DNA from: Hexactinellida sp. DTS-2022
Taxonomy: Eukaryota > Porifera > Hexactinellida
DNA: 64,000 bases
Reading direction: 5' to 3'
Assembly: GCA_028753945.1 (NCBI GenBank)
Contig: JAPNXP010000005.1
Span: 558,001-622,000, forward strand
Part shown: piece after piece, positions 15,001-24,802 of the stretch
How the letters are laid out: each line of letters starts with the position of its first letter
How positions within the stretch are numbered: position 1 is the stretch's first letter
Made by a program: the position numbers and the translations under genes
The notes under the pieces: generated by a model
The model's database searches: none
Told to the model about the DNA's origin: nothing
The model's input: only the letters and a program-made list of their open reading frames with translations

Positions 15001-18000
15001 ATGCGAAAAGGAACAAATTGAGATTATAGAAAAGTTCTCTAATCTCAATTAGATACACTTATCTTACTAACTAACTAACTAACCTATTATATTCGTGTTA
15101 ATTATAGTAGACTCTCGTTAATAATTAATACGTACACAGATAAGGGAAAATATCGGTTAAAGAGTACAAGGTTTAATTCCCCTAGTCTATACAAATGCAA
15201 GTTACTCCGGTTAATACGAATTTCCGGATAATACGAACAACATACAGTAGAACCTCGTTAGTACGAACCGTCAAAATGTGTTCGCCTTATCCGGTATTTG
15301 TATTAACCAATATCATTTGTATAGAAAAGGCTTTGAAAGGGGACTGAAATAGTGTTCGTATTAACCGTGTTCCTACTAACGAGGTACTACTGTATTTGTG
15401 TACTTAAACACTTAAACATACGAAAGAAAGTGTGTATATAATCAGGAGTTCCTCTGTTAGAGACGGTCCAATAGGCTATTTCTCCGTTGTTATAGCAAGC
15501 TATGAACCCATCTCCGTTGTGTTTCCATGATACTCCAGTCAAGTAACACGGGCCCCAGGTGTCCTTCTATAAATAGCAACAAGTCATAAATACTGTAGCA
15601 ACAAGTTATAAAATAGTAACAAGTTATAAATAGCAACAAGTTCTATAAATAGTAACAAGTTATAAATACAGTATACTCCGCTTAATAAAGCCACCGGTTA
15701 ATAGACTTAATGGGGTCAAAATTTCACAGGATTTATAGGACGGAATTACATTTTGGCTTAAAAAGATTTCGGATAATAGATTTCTACGCTTAATCGGGTC
15801 AAAACAACTTAGTCCCGAGGTGACTCTATTAAGCGGAGTCGACTCTAGTAACAAGTTATAAATAGTAACAAACAAGTTATATAAATAGAACAGAGATGGT
15901 TAGTGCTGCTTACAGTTTCTTTTCTTTGTACGCTGTAAACTGAAACTCCCTGTTTCACATTTCTGAGCGTGACGAGCCCATTTCTGTAGCCACACAACAT
16001 CTAGTAAACAAACAAACAAACAGATAAACAAACAAACAAACGAACACAGATATAACTTACGAAGTTCCTATCTGTCGGACAAATCTCTAACGAGACTACT
16101 GGTGTAGATTCTCCTTCTTCCCAACTGAAATATAATAAATCAATAATTTGAATGTAAACAACAACAACAACAGCAAACCCTACTTACTCTATCAGAGTTA
16201 TTCCCATGAATTGCAATTCTATTTCGTAGAGACGTCCATCAGCTGTTCCAAAATAAAGTCCCTGTCTTTTCAAGCAACAAGCAGTAATCTCTTTGCCCCT
16301 AAAACAACAATAATAACAACAAATAACACCTATTATTGTGTCTGTACATAGAGTTTCTAACAGGAATCAGTTCCTCTATAGAGACACCTATTATTGTGTC
16401 TGTACATAGAGATTCTAACAGGAATCAGTTCCTCTATAGAGACACCTATTATTGTGTCTGTACATAGAGATTCTAACAGGAATCAGTTCCTCTATAGAGA
16501 CACCTATTATTGTGTCTGTACATAGAGATTCTAACAGGAATCAGTTCCTCTATAGAGACACCTATTATTGTGTCTGTACATAGAGATTCTAACAGGAATC
16601 AGTTCCTCTATAGAGACACCTATTATTGTGTCTGTACATAGAGATTCTAACAGGAATCAGTTCCTCTATAGAGACACCTATTATTGTGTCTGTACATAGA
16701 GATTCTAACAAGAATCAGTTCCTCTATAGAGACACCTATTATTGTGTCTGTACATAGAGATTCTAACAGGAATCAGTTCCTCTATAGAGACACCTATTAT
16801 TGTGTTTGTACATAGAGATTCTAACAGGAATCAGTTCCTCTATAGAGACACCTATTATTGTGTCTGTACATAGAGATTCTAACAGGAATCAGTTCCTCTA
16901 TAGAGACACCTATTATTGTGTCTATACATAGAGATTCTAACAGGAATCAGTTCCTCTATAGAGACACCTATTATTGTGTCTGTACATAGAGATTCTAACA
17001 GGAATCAGTTCAATTTACAAAAACCTTTTCTGAGATTCTTACCTTCCCTGGATCAACTCTTTCTGATTTAATACAATAAGTTGTGCATTATTTTCTTCGT
17101 CACAAATACTCCATATATGTAATGTATTGTTCTCACTAATTGATAATAACTGCATCTAAATAGGAAATATAATCAGTAAAACAGTTAGTAACATAATTTA
17201 GTCCAAAAGTTGAGATAAGTTTAAAATCTTGACAAACATAACGTGATTCGTATTTAATTGAGAAACAAGTTGTTAATTAGTTAATTAGATAAATTCTCAC
17301 TTTCTATAAAAGTAACTGAATACATAAATCATAGGAACCCCTTACAATTCGTATTCCTTATGTGAGTAATAGAATGGAAATTTTAACTTATGGAAATATC
17401 GGTTAAGGAGTACAAGGTTTAACTCTCCAAGCCTATACAAATGCATGCAAGTGACTCCGGTTAATACGAATTCCGGATAATACGAACATATTTATATGGC
17501 TCGTATTAACGAGAGTCTACTGTATTTAGAAATGTATATTTTAACACCTTTTCTGGGAGAGGAAACAAGTGTTGGATCGGTGAGAAGTTTATTGGGAAAT
17601 CTGGATGTTCTGTCTTCACCTCTAGGCCTGGAGTCCCATACCTAGCGAGTAATTAATAATCAACCAAATGATAGAATCTCAAATGTTATCGATTATATTA
17701 TCCCTTCAATTGTAATACAGACGACTCCGCTCAATAGAGCCACCGGTTAATAGATTTCTCCGCTTAATCGGGTCAATGCAACCTGGTCCCGAGGTGACTC
17801 TGTTAAGCGGAGTAGACTGTACAATAATATTACCATTTTTTCCTCGAATAAGCGCCCTGGTACTAATTGTTTTCGTGGGACAAATTAACCTTCAATTTTT
17901 TTTGAAAAATATCTAGAAAATATAATTTAGGTAGATTATAATGGATTTCAGCGACAGTAAGCAAGGAATTATACAGGAGCACGAGACGCTCCTTTGGAGT

Positions 18001-18361
18001 ATGATTTTTGGAAAATTTGAAATTAGGAGCGTGAAAATTTGGAATCCTCTCCTATACCGTAACATTAATTTGTGATTTAGGCGTATGAAAATTGGATAAG
18101 ACCAGGATTAGGAGCGTATTTACAAATGTCGGTATAATATACGGAGTACCAAAATACCAAAATTGTCTAAATCAATGTAATACACTTCCATAATTAATTA
18201 TTTTCACATTAATGCCCTTATATTGTTGGTTAGTATTTAGTGTAAACTCACATGTATATTTGCCCGGAAGAAGTGCCGATGAAGAGAAGCGACCAAATCG
18301 GATCATGTGCCAGACAAGTTGGGTTAGGGGGGAATCCGTGGAAAGTTGTCTATGAACAGAA

Positions 18362-18405
<44 letters not shown>

Positions 18406-18955
18406 GAATAATAATACGAATAATAAGCGTTATGTCAGCAGAGTTACAAACAAACATAAAAATTTGACATCACCAAAAATATTTTTTAATTAACTCCCTA
18501 TAAAAAGTACTTATATATCGGCCAAGACATTTTATAACGCAATTTCATGTACTGACAAGGTCTTTCTTTTCACCTTTGCCAAGTTTTTATATGAAAAGGT
18601 GTTGTCCGATATAAAAGTACCTACAGTATAACCTCGTTAGTACGAACACCAGGAGGACCGTCAAAATGTGTTCGCCTTATCCGGAATTCGTATTAACCAG
18701 TGTCATTTGTATTGAAAAGGCTTTGAAGGGGACTGAAATAGTGTTCTTATTAACCGGGTGTTCGTACTAACGAGGTTCTACTGTAATTGCTGAAAATATT
18801 GGTGTTTCTACGACCAAACACTAACAATATTCGCGGTAAGAATAACTTACTTTGTGTAACAAGAATTTGCTTTGCACATCCTCCAAATGACTTCCTTGGA
18901 TTATGGAAGAACTGCTATTCGAACTAGCGAGTGCTTTCTTCAACTTTTTAAACAT
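1..18955 (-). CDS. LLGL: Lethal giant larvae (Lgl) polarity protein, 21 exons, 3' end off the left edge
   Basis: Lgl is a cortical WD40 scaffold of basolateral polarity and exocytosis, released from the membrane by aPKC phosphorylation. I spliced it by homology and phase. Exons: 18955-18851, 18349-18252, 17641-17548, 17155-17043, 16298-16188, 16124-16061, 16000-15914, 15566-15422, 14073-14028, 13394-13183, 12702-12577, 11977-11706, 10060-9508, 9210-9144, 8489-8336, 7921-7851, 7778-7738, 7352-7105 (or to 7117), 6542-6367, 4037-3952, 328-62. All junctions are GT-AG and in phase, giving about 1045 residues. Family landmarks: HGFPPNP near residue 40, [34 protein letters not shown], and a basic Ser-rich loop ([17 protein letters not shown]) matching the aPKC target loop. 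An acidic stretch of about 300 residues (exons 10-13) interrupts the propeller where human Lgl has a short link. The C-terminal part lies beyond position 1. The donor of exon 18 is uncertain. Confidence 0.9.
1325..1650. repeat. Tandem array, about 96-bp unit, 3.3 copies
   Basis: The unit contains CATCGTCGAATACTCTAC and CCTGGAAAATACGT. The period is 96 then 95 bp (TATTGT at 1395, 1491 and 1586). It lies upstream of SAR1 within the last visible Lgl intron. Open frames on both strands here are by-products of the repeat. Confidence 0.9.
1787..3202 (+). CDS. SAR1: SAR1 small GTPase (COPII coat assembly), two exons
   Basis: SAR1 recruits the COPII coat at ER exit sites. Exons 1787-2155 and 2987-3202 join in phase 0 (donor GTTAGT at 2156, acceptor AG at 2985-2986) to give 194 aa, close to the usual 198. 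The N-terminus is the short amphipathic Sar1 type (MSWILSS...WF) with no myristoylation Gly. G1 is GLDNAGKT (residues 32-39), switch II is [10 protein letters not shown]4 is NKVD and G5 CSV. The 831-bp intron is filled with palindromic repeats. The whole gene lies inside the Lgl intron between exons 20 and 21, on the opposite strand. Read without splicing it looks truncated after the DEQ residues. Confidence 0.93.
4096..4280. repeat. Palindromic MITE, family A (AGAACCTCGTTA ends)
   Basis: Ends are (C)AGTAGAACCTCGTTAATACG and its inverse AACGAGGTTCTACTG, with TA outside. Inside, the end word recurs (TTATCCGG, GTATTAACC). Size is about 150-185 bp. Other copies: 14422-14607, 15244-15394, 18623-18785, 20773-20957, 21267-21437, 27113-27323, 30556-30629 (short), 32413-32579, 32828-32987, 44488-44673, 57575-57760, 62906-63069, 63086-63248. 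Fragments are at 359-441, 8096-8312, 11595-11682 and 53366-53524. No transposase is present in the window. Confidence 0.93.
6064..6345. repeat. Degenerate tandem of half-elements, about 105-113 bp, three copies
   Basis: Each copy has ACCTGTGCGAAGCC (6077, 6190, 6294) followed by a stretch ending TATAAGTAAGCCT. The words match one arm of family K (ATATCGGCCAACACCTTTT type), so this looks like a half-palindrome that expanded in tandem in an Lgl intron. Confidence 0.7.
7400..7562. repeat. Palindromic MITE, family J (GTTGAAACCGGATATTTTTA ends)
   Basis: Ends are ACAGTTGAAACCGG and CCGGTTTCAACTGT, with ATCGGATATATTTAACA repeated inside. It is the only copy in the window and lies between Lgl exons 17 and 18. 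Confidence 0.88.
9243..9425. repeat. MITE, family I (AAACCTCCAAGAAATGAACA type)
   Basis: Contains GTGAAAACCTCCAAG, TTTCTCGGTCCCAAAATTT, then GTTCACTTTCTGAAGGTTTTAC. Others: 2735-2905, 40898-40990 (half), 45715-45825 and 30068-30146 (half). Confidence 0.8.
11267..11452. repeat. Palindromic MITE, family E (GAACTCCCGTTATAACGAA ends)
   Basis: Ends are ACAGTGAACT and AGTTCACTGT, with CGTTATAACGAAG words throughout and a central GCTTGGGACC. Others: 2310-2456, 58418-58557, 61924-62090 and 63287-63373. Partial copies are at 9423-9497, 11190-11265 and 29648-29790. Confidence 0.92.
12282..12478. repeat. Palindromic MITE, family F (CAGGTCTGCTTATTGTGAAC ends)
   Basis: Ends are ACAGTCAGGTTC and CAGACCTGACTGT. 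Internal words are TTCATAATAAAAG and ACTTACATAGGGTTTGTA. Others: 29859-30057, 41581-41758, 51895-52091, 62562-62706, and 46684-47160, which carries a hAT-like insertion. Confidence 0.92.
13432..13538. repeat. Palindromic MITE, family G (CGAAATCGGATTATTTTGTC ends)
   Basis: Ends are ACAGTCGAAATCGG and CCGATTTCGACTGT, and ATTGGACAAAATAATCCG recurs inside. A second, longer copy lies at 12961-13136. The two flank Lgl exon 10 on either side. Confidence 0.92.
13765..13937. repeat. Palindromic MITE, family H (GGTGTTCGCGTAATAGCAAG ends)
   Basis: Ends are ACAGTGGTGTTCGC and GCGAACACCACTGT. Internal words are GCTAATAGGCGAA and GGGGACTGAAA. Damaged relatives: 10118-10265, 52838-52990 and 59317-59510. 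Confidence 0.88.
14663..15052 (+). CDS. IFT20: IFT20, intraflagellar transport protein, intronless
   Basis: The 129-aa product matches IFT20 along its length. IFT20 is the small coiled-coil IFT-B subunit that also acts at the Golgi in sorting ciliary membrane proteins. Diagnostic stretches are the N-terminal [15 protein letters not shown], then LQEECRGF and [10 protein letters not shown], followed by a heptad-rich helical C-terminus ending in a Gln/Glu-rich region. Length is close to the family norm (about 132). It is a single ORF and lies on the opposite strand inside the Lgl intron between exons 8 and 9. Its presence implies that the organism builds cilia or flagella. Confidence 0.92.
   Translation: MHKQRPNIYFDDLDKICVVNPEVTNESKQLQEECRGFLDNAEEFHALISSFIEKIESLGELVEKEKLKAIGARIRLFSVDRFKEQKKHEFMILANEKRDELDRLTRQLESWKRCEKEQIEIIEKFSNLN
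16325..17010. repeat. 58-bp tandem repeat, 12 near-identical copies
   Basis: CACCTATTATTGTGTCTGTA recurs every 58 bp from 16327 to 16965, with only a handful of substitutions between copies. The array fills the Lgl intron between exons 4 and 5. It ends 33 bp from exon 4 and starts 27 bp from exon 5. Such uniformity implies recent expansion or gene conversion. There are no unique spacers, so it is not a CRISPR array. Confidence 0.97.
18363..18423. repeat. AAT microsatellite
   Basis: About 14 AAT units followed by AATACG variants, directly upstream (in the minus sense) of Lgl exon 2. Confidence 0.95.
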
Positions 18956-20179
18956 TTCTAACTAACAGTACAAACCAAATAGCAGATATACACACAGTAG
19001 AAATTCTAAGCATAAATAGTATGGTCGATCTGATTAATTCTGAAAGACTTCTTATAAGAATTTCAATAGACAAGTTGAAAGATAAAATCACGCACTAGTC
19101 TATAGGCAAATTACTATTTTAGTGATTATGGAAGTTAATTAAATAGTTTTATAATTGGATTTTTGTCTTGCAATCAAAAGCAGTAATAGTGATGGTTAAT
19201 TAATAATAGTGTGGATTAAATTAAATTGTCAAATAAGCGGTTTTTAATCAGGAAGCTTGTATGAATACCAGTTGTGCTAGGCCAGTTATCGTATTTCAGG
19301 TTTCTTACTATACGTTCGGGTTTAAATAATCTCATTCAAAAGTTACGTAACTCAAAATTCCAGAAAATTAAATATCACACTTTTTGGCCATTTTATACTT
19401 AAGTCATATAAAAAGGATGGTCTGTCACACATTGATTTAATTTATATAATTACCCCCCCTTTTGGAGGTGTTACGTAATTTTTAATTAATTTATAACGTC
19501 ATAACTATTATCTACAGTAAAATTCGCTTTGCAAATTCAGTAGAAGTTTCTAAGTAAGAAAATCAGGGGACAGTCAAAATGCGTTTGCCTTATCCGGATT
19601 TCGTATCAAACAATATCATTTGTGTTTGTAATAACTTCTACTTGTAGTTAATTACTCAACTAATTTAACAATAAAATTGACAAATATAGCAATAAAGTGG
19701 TTAGAACTTAGAACTACGGGCTTTGCAAATTGCAATTGAAACAACAAGATTACTACCAACAGAACCTATTTATAAGTGATAAATACTGGATTGTGGTTAA
19801 AGCAATAGGATACTAATTTAACTTGTTAAATGTTATAAATAGATTGGTTTTAATTGCATGTATTGTAAGACAAACAATACATACATAAATTGAATAAAGT
19901 ATATATTAGGCCACCGGTTAATAGATTTCTCCGCTTAATCGGGTCAAAATTTCACAGGATTTATAGGACGGAATTACAGTTTGGCTTAAAATATTTTCGG
20001 TTAATAGATTTCTCCGCTTAATCGAGTCAAACTACCCTGGAACAAAACTGACCCTATTAAGCGGAGTCAATTGTATAACGGTTTTGCTCAAAGAGTGCAG
20101 CTGGCAATAATTATCCAGTGTAGGGAGTCCTATATACTGCTAGCACTACACTCTTGTTAAGTGTCGTGTTTGTATTGTT

Positions 20180-20239
<60 letters not shown>

Positions 20240-20250
20240 GCTGTTGTTGC

Positions 20251-20286
<36 letters not shown>

Positions 20287-21892
20287 GATGGACTGTGTTA
20301 TGGGAGTAGGTTAGGTTAGCAACGTATTTGGTACTTTAGAATGTTAGCTTTTAATTGTTTGTATTTATTTATTATTTATTAAGCTTAGTTGTATTCTTTC
20401 TTAAATCTGTTGATTAGACTAAATGAAACTTTATTTCTATCAATTCTTTTGATAGAAATATTAATTACTCTAAGCAAAATTCCAAAATTCCTTAGTCCTT
20501 GACCTGAATAATAACAGATATATTAATGACTACCCCTTTCCATATTACATTACGATACAACAGTAAGTATTTTGAAATAAATTAAAATACATCTGTTTAA
20601 GTTATAGTATAACTCGGGTATAACGTACGTATCCCCCCAGGAATGGAAATAAGCAAGTAATATCTGAAAACCGAGTTTACATAGAAATGCATACTGCTTT
20701 ATAAACTTGTTTCAATAAATTACTACGTACTAATTAGCCAAGTTATAACCAAGTTATACTGTATTTGTATACACAGAAGAACCTCGTTAGTACGAATACC
20801 AACGGACGGTAAAATGTGTTCGCTTTATCCGGAGTTCGATTAACCGGAGTAATGCCAATTAAATAGCCATTGTAGGGACCTGATTTTGTGTAAATATCTG
20901 TTCGTCTTATCCGGAAATTCGTATTAACCGTGTTCATACAAACGAGGTTCTACTCTATATTGCATTATACTATTAACCACTTTATCAAGTGTAGTTGAGT
21001 CAACTTTCATATTAATTAAGAGAAATGATTTGTTCAAAAGAAACCCGTTTGCATCTCATTAGAACTAAGAACAAAGTACAAATAATTAAATAATTATAGG
21101 GTCAAACTTTCCCACTCAAATTACACTGAAACTTGTACTAAAATTTGGTAGATAAGGAGTTTAATTAATTAATAATAACGTCGATATTATGAAATAAACC
21201 TTACATTATTTGTGTTTATTGTATACTCAATTAATGTTCGTATACAGTTTATCCCAAACACAAATTACAATAGAACCTCGTTAGTACGAACACGGTTAAT
21301 ACGAAATTCCGGATAAGACGAACAAACAGTTCCACAAAATCAGGTCCTACAATGGCTATTCAATGGGGTATTACTCCGGTTAATAGGAACACATTTTTAC
21401 CGTCCTTTGGTGTACGTATTAACGAGGTTCTACTGTATTTGAATTCTGTAAATTCATATCTTTTCACATAATATAGATATAAATTATGATATAATAAACA
21501 CTAATAACAACGAAATGGATCAATTTGTAAATTACAATGTGACAAAATTAGATAGGATTATGTCAATAATACAAACCCAATTCGAACTGGTAAATTGGAA
21601 TCAAATCCCACTTAATTAAACTATGTACCTAATAACTTCCATAATAAGTTCATGAATAAAATCATCGTTTTACTACTGATAAGATAATTCAGGCTAATTT
21701 ATGGTCAAACATATTGTAAGAACTTAATTAATAAACTTAGAAATACCTTACACCCAAAGGTGAAACAATGGCAACGGTAGGTTCGAGTCATTTTGCAATG
21801 TAAGCTGTGTATTTACAAGCTAGCACAATAGACAGCATGATCTAATAGGAGAGATCATTCGTATAAATACCCAAACTAATCTTCTAATTCTA
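18956..21892. other. Gene-free stretch between Lgl start and the tail-anchored gene
   Basis: It holds the Lgl 5' flank, a fragment of the TTACGTAACGTTTGAACG-type element (19340-19500), family C (19908-20077), the GTT microsatellite (20173-20286), a degraded GTATAACTCGGTTATAACGTAC-type palindrome (20606-20765) and family A (20773-20957, 21267-21437). I see no coding signal on either strand. Confidence 0.7.
20173..20286. repeat. GTT/TTG microsatellite
   Basis: About 38 GTT units with two GCT interruptions in an otherwise gene-free stretch. It is not inside any frame I can support as coding. Confidence 0.95.
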
Positions 21893-23836
21893 ATGAATAA
21901 AATGTCGGAGTCAGAAAATCGAGATACAAAAACTTCAATCACGAATTGGCCACGAAAAGCGATGTTGACTCGTACCAAACCAGTTGACCCGTCTGTCACT
22001 GAAATATGCCAACAATTAACGAATGTCGTTTCACAGCAAACAGCTCTAACCGAGAAATTAATCGGCGCTTTTCGCGAGGCAAATCAAAACGGGCAAACGA
22101 ACCAAGAAAGATTACAAATACCTTTCATAGAAAATGGTAGGTATAGTCCGATCCATGAATCATTTGAAGAATCGAATAAATTGAAAATACCGATTTCACA
22201 ACAATCCAGTGACAGTTCTTTTGATACGGATTTCGTTCTACAATTAGGGACTAAAAAAGATAGCGTAACAATAGAAAGTTTGTCTTGTGTGGTTACAAAC
22301 GTTGAAACTATCAAATCGTATAATTCAACTGCTGCCAGCAAATTACGTGCCATTTTAAACGGACAAACGAACCAAGAGAATTTACAAAACTCTCTATCTC
22401 AAATCTATACAATCCTTAACCTTATAAGCATACAGTGTGGTAATTGTAAAACAGGATTAATTGAATTGGATCGAATTATACAATCACAGAACGTAACAGG
22501 TAACTCGATACAAACCTACCAGGAAAGTAAATTCACACAGACATACACAAGTGATGTCGATACCGGTGATTCTGATCCTGACGATAAGGATTCAGGTCTC
22601 GAAAGTAATCCAGGGCGACCGTCTGAAAGTAGGATTAGTAACGATGAATTCCAACTTTATACTGAGTATGAAGAGTTAATGCAAGCCCCAATTCCAGAGT
22701 ACTATAGTGAAGAAATAAAGAAATCTCCTAACTTCTTAAAAAGCAAAAAGAATTCGTGTCCTGGTGAGATTTTTGAGAAAAATGGTAAACAATTTAAACC
22801 GATTTGTAAAGGAATAAAGGAAGATATTATTTGTAGTACTCCGGAAAAGCAAATTGAAACAGATTCTATTAACGACAATACTGTAGTATCAAGTCCACAT
22901 ACGCCCGAAGTATTTTCTGTTTGTACTGAAAACTCGATTCAATCCTTACCAACACAAGAAACAAACGAAAGTGAGGAGAAAGAAATTATTCAAGTTAAAC
23001 AACCGAAATTTAGCAAATTACATCGTGCAAGAACAATATGTGAATACTCACCTAGCAAAATATTCGAATTTGAAACCGAAGATGAGATTATTAATCTTAA
23101 CAAAACACAGTCACCAATGGAAGAAAAACAAAATGAGAGTGATTTCTCTAATTTAGAAAATCAAGTTAATACAATTAAGTTGCACGCCTCTACAAACTCT
23201 TATAGCTGTAAATCTAGAAAAGATAGTTTACAATCGCTCGTGTTTGTGTCTCGTAAACACATTTCAAACGAGGTAAACAATCTTGTCAACAAACTAACAA
23301 CATCAAAACGCCGTAAAACACAAGAAGATGAAGAAACAACAAAAACATTAATGGAGCGAGTCGATCAGTTAATGCAAGTTTCGCAACATTTCGGCGCAAC
23401 TTTACACGAAAATTCTCATTCGGACGAAAAGGAGATTCTAATCAACTTTATAGAAATTATAAAAACAATTCATCGGCCCACAAATCTTCCGAATTCAAAC
23501 ACGATTAATTTCACAATCCAAAGGACCGATTCTGTCGCTAGCTCAGGTGATAACGACAGAAGACCGATGAGCCCAACCATTGTAAGGTACAACCTTAAAT
23601 CTCTGGAAAATAGCTACGAAAAAGGGTTCGACGAAGGTGTGAAATACTTTCGAGATTCGTTAAAAGACGATATAGTGAAAAACAGTGATTATGCGAATAA
23701 ATTCTTCCGTGTTTCAGATGTGATGAAAAGCGTGCTTTATTCTGAAATGGAAAATAGACGCAAGTTCCTTATGGCGACTGGTGCTTATTTAATCTGTATT
23801 CTAACATTCGCAATTATTTTAAACTTGTTTGTTTAG
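21893..23836 (+). CDS. Unrecognised 647-aa tail-anchored protein
   Basis: I do not recognise this family. The single ORF is polar, Ser/Asn/Glu-rich and apparently mostly disordered, with two copies of a short word (NGQTNQE then RLQ or NLQ) near residues 63 and 156 and an acidic patch (DTGDSDPDDKDSGLES). The only hydrophobic segment is the extreme C-terminus, about residues 624-645 (ATGAYLICILTFAIILNLFV), preceded by a charged helix. That layout is a tail anchor with the bulk of the protein in the cytosol. A second ATG three codons in (MSESENR) is an alternative start. Codon use is as AT-rich as its neighbours. No nearby gene suggests a role. Confidence 0.7.
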   Translation: MNKMSESENRDTKTSITNWPRKAMLTRTKPVDPSVTEICQQLTNVVSQQTALTEKLIGAFREANQNGQTNQERLQIPFIENGRYSPIHESFEESNKLKIPISQQSSDSSFDTDFVLQLGTKKDSVTIESLSCVVTNVETIKSYNSTAASKLRAILNGQTNQENLQNSLSQIYTILNLISIQCGNCKTGLIELDRIIQSQNVTGNSIQTYQESKFTQTYTSDVDTGDSDPDDKDSGLESNPGRPSESRISNDEFQLYTEYEELMQAPIPEYYSEEIKKSPNFLKSKKNSCPGEIFEKNGKQFKPICKGIKEDIICSTPEKQIETDSINDNTVVSSPHTPEVFSVCTENSIQSLPTQETNESEEKEIIQVKQPKFSKLHRARTICEYSPSKIFEFETEDEIINLNKTQSPMEEKQNESDFSNLENQVNTIKLHASTNSYSCKSRKDSLQSLVFVSRKHISNEVNNLVNKLTTSKRRKTQEDEETTKTLMERVDQLMQVSQHFGATLHENSHSDEKEILINFIEIIKTIHRPTNLPNSNTINFTIQRTDSVASSGDNDRRPMSPTIVRYNLKSLENSYEKGFDEGVKYFRDSLKDDIVKNSDYANKFFRVSDVMKSVLYSEMENRRKFLMATGAYLICILTFAIILNLFV

Positions 23837-24802
23837 TTAACTACCTTTTTGTTTGGAACAGAGTAAATTGAGTTTTGTGGAAAATTGTTTTATTATAAAA
23901 TATAAAATTAGTATTAAAAAAATGTTGCTTTATAATTTAAGAATATTTGTAGGAGTTATATTTGTTGTTGTAAATTAATGAAAGCAACAATAAAAACAAC
24001 AACAACAACAAACAACGTACAACAACAACAATTATTGTGAATTTGAAATTTCAAATTAAGAAATAAGCAAAATATAATGTACAACCTTTGAACAAATTAT
24101 CTACTTTTTATAAATAACCTAATTAGTAATCAAAATATAAATTAAATCATAAGACTAACTCGCATATCACAAATGTTAAATTGCTAACGAAACACAACCA
24201 AACAATAACGAATCAAAAGTAATGTAATAGCACACATCAGCTACCTAAACAATAATTATAAACCGAATTTAATTATCAACTGTTAGCAAAAGATAATAAA
24301 ACATATGACTCCCATAGTTTAAATGCAATAAAACTACACAATTCGTATGATTACATATTGTTTACAAGAAAAGCAAAATTATATTTTTATTCAGTAAACA
24401 GGGATTGTCAATTTGTAATACAAATACTTTGTAGCGTGACCTTCGATATATAAGGCCATACCACTGAGTATATTTTCTGGACCATGGATTACTTAAAGTC
24501 CATTGATAAATAGGTTATTTTCACCATTAATTCGGAATTGATTGAGTTTAACTGTTAAAAGCTACAGACTTTAAATTTGGTAGGGGGGTGGGGAATAATA
24601 CTGTATCAATAAACAAGTTCAAATATCTAAGAAAATATTCACATTTTCCTTACCAAACGGTGACAAAACCTTTAGCCAATTAAATTTGAGAATCATCAAT
24701 TTTCAATCCCTGTTGGCTTATCATTACTCTCATAGAATAATACAATTTAGTTAATGCAATGTATAATACAATTAATTAATTTATAGCAATTATTAATAAA
24801 CC
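23837..24802. other. AT-rich convergent 3' spacer
   Basis: This is the spacer between the convergent tail-anchored gene and torsin. It has ACAACA runs at 23995-24030 and no palindromic element I can name. Both 3' ends should lie here. Confidence 0.6.

Noticed and set aside
16325..17010. CRISPR-like array
   Set aside because: Units are contiguous with no unique spacers, in an intron of a eukaryotic gene.
18252..18467. A 71-codon plus-strand frame with a poly-Ile tail
   Set aside because: It is the antisense of Lgl exon 2 (HGFPPNP segment) running into the AAT microsatellite.
21770..21795. tRNA T-arm-like word GGTTCGAGTC
   Set aside because: No acceptor stem, D-arm or anticodon arm can be paired around it.
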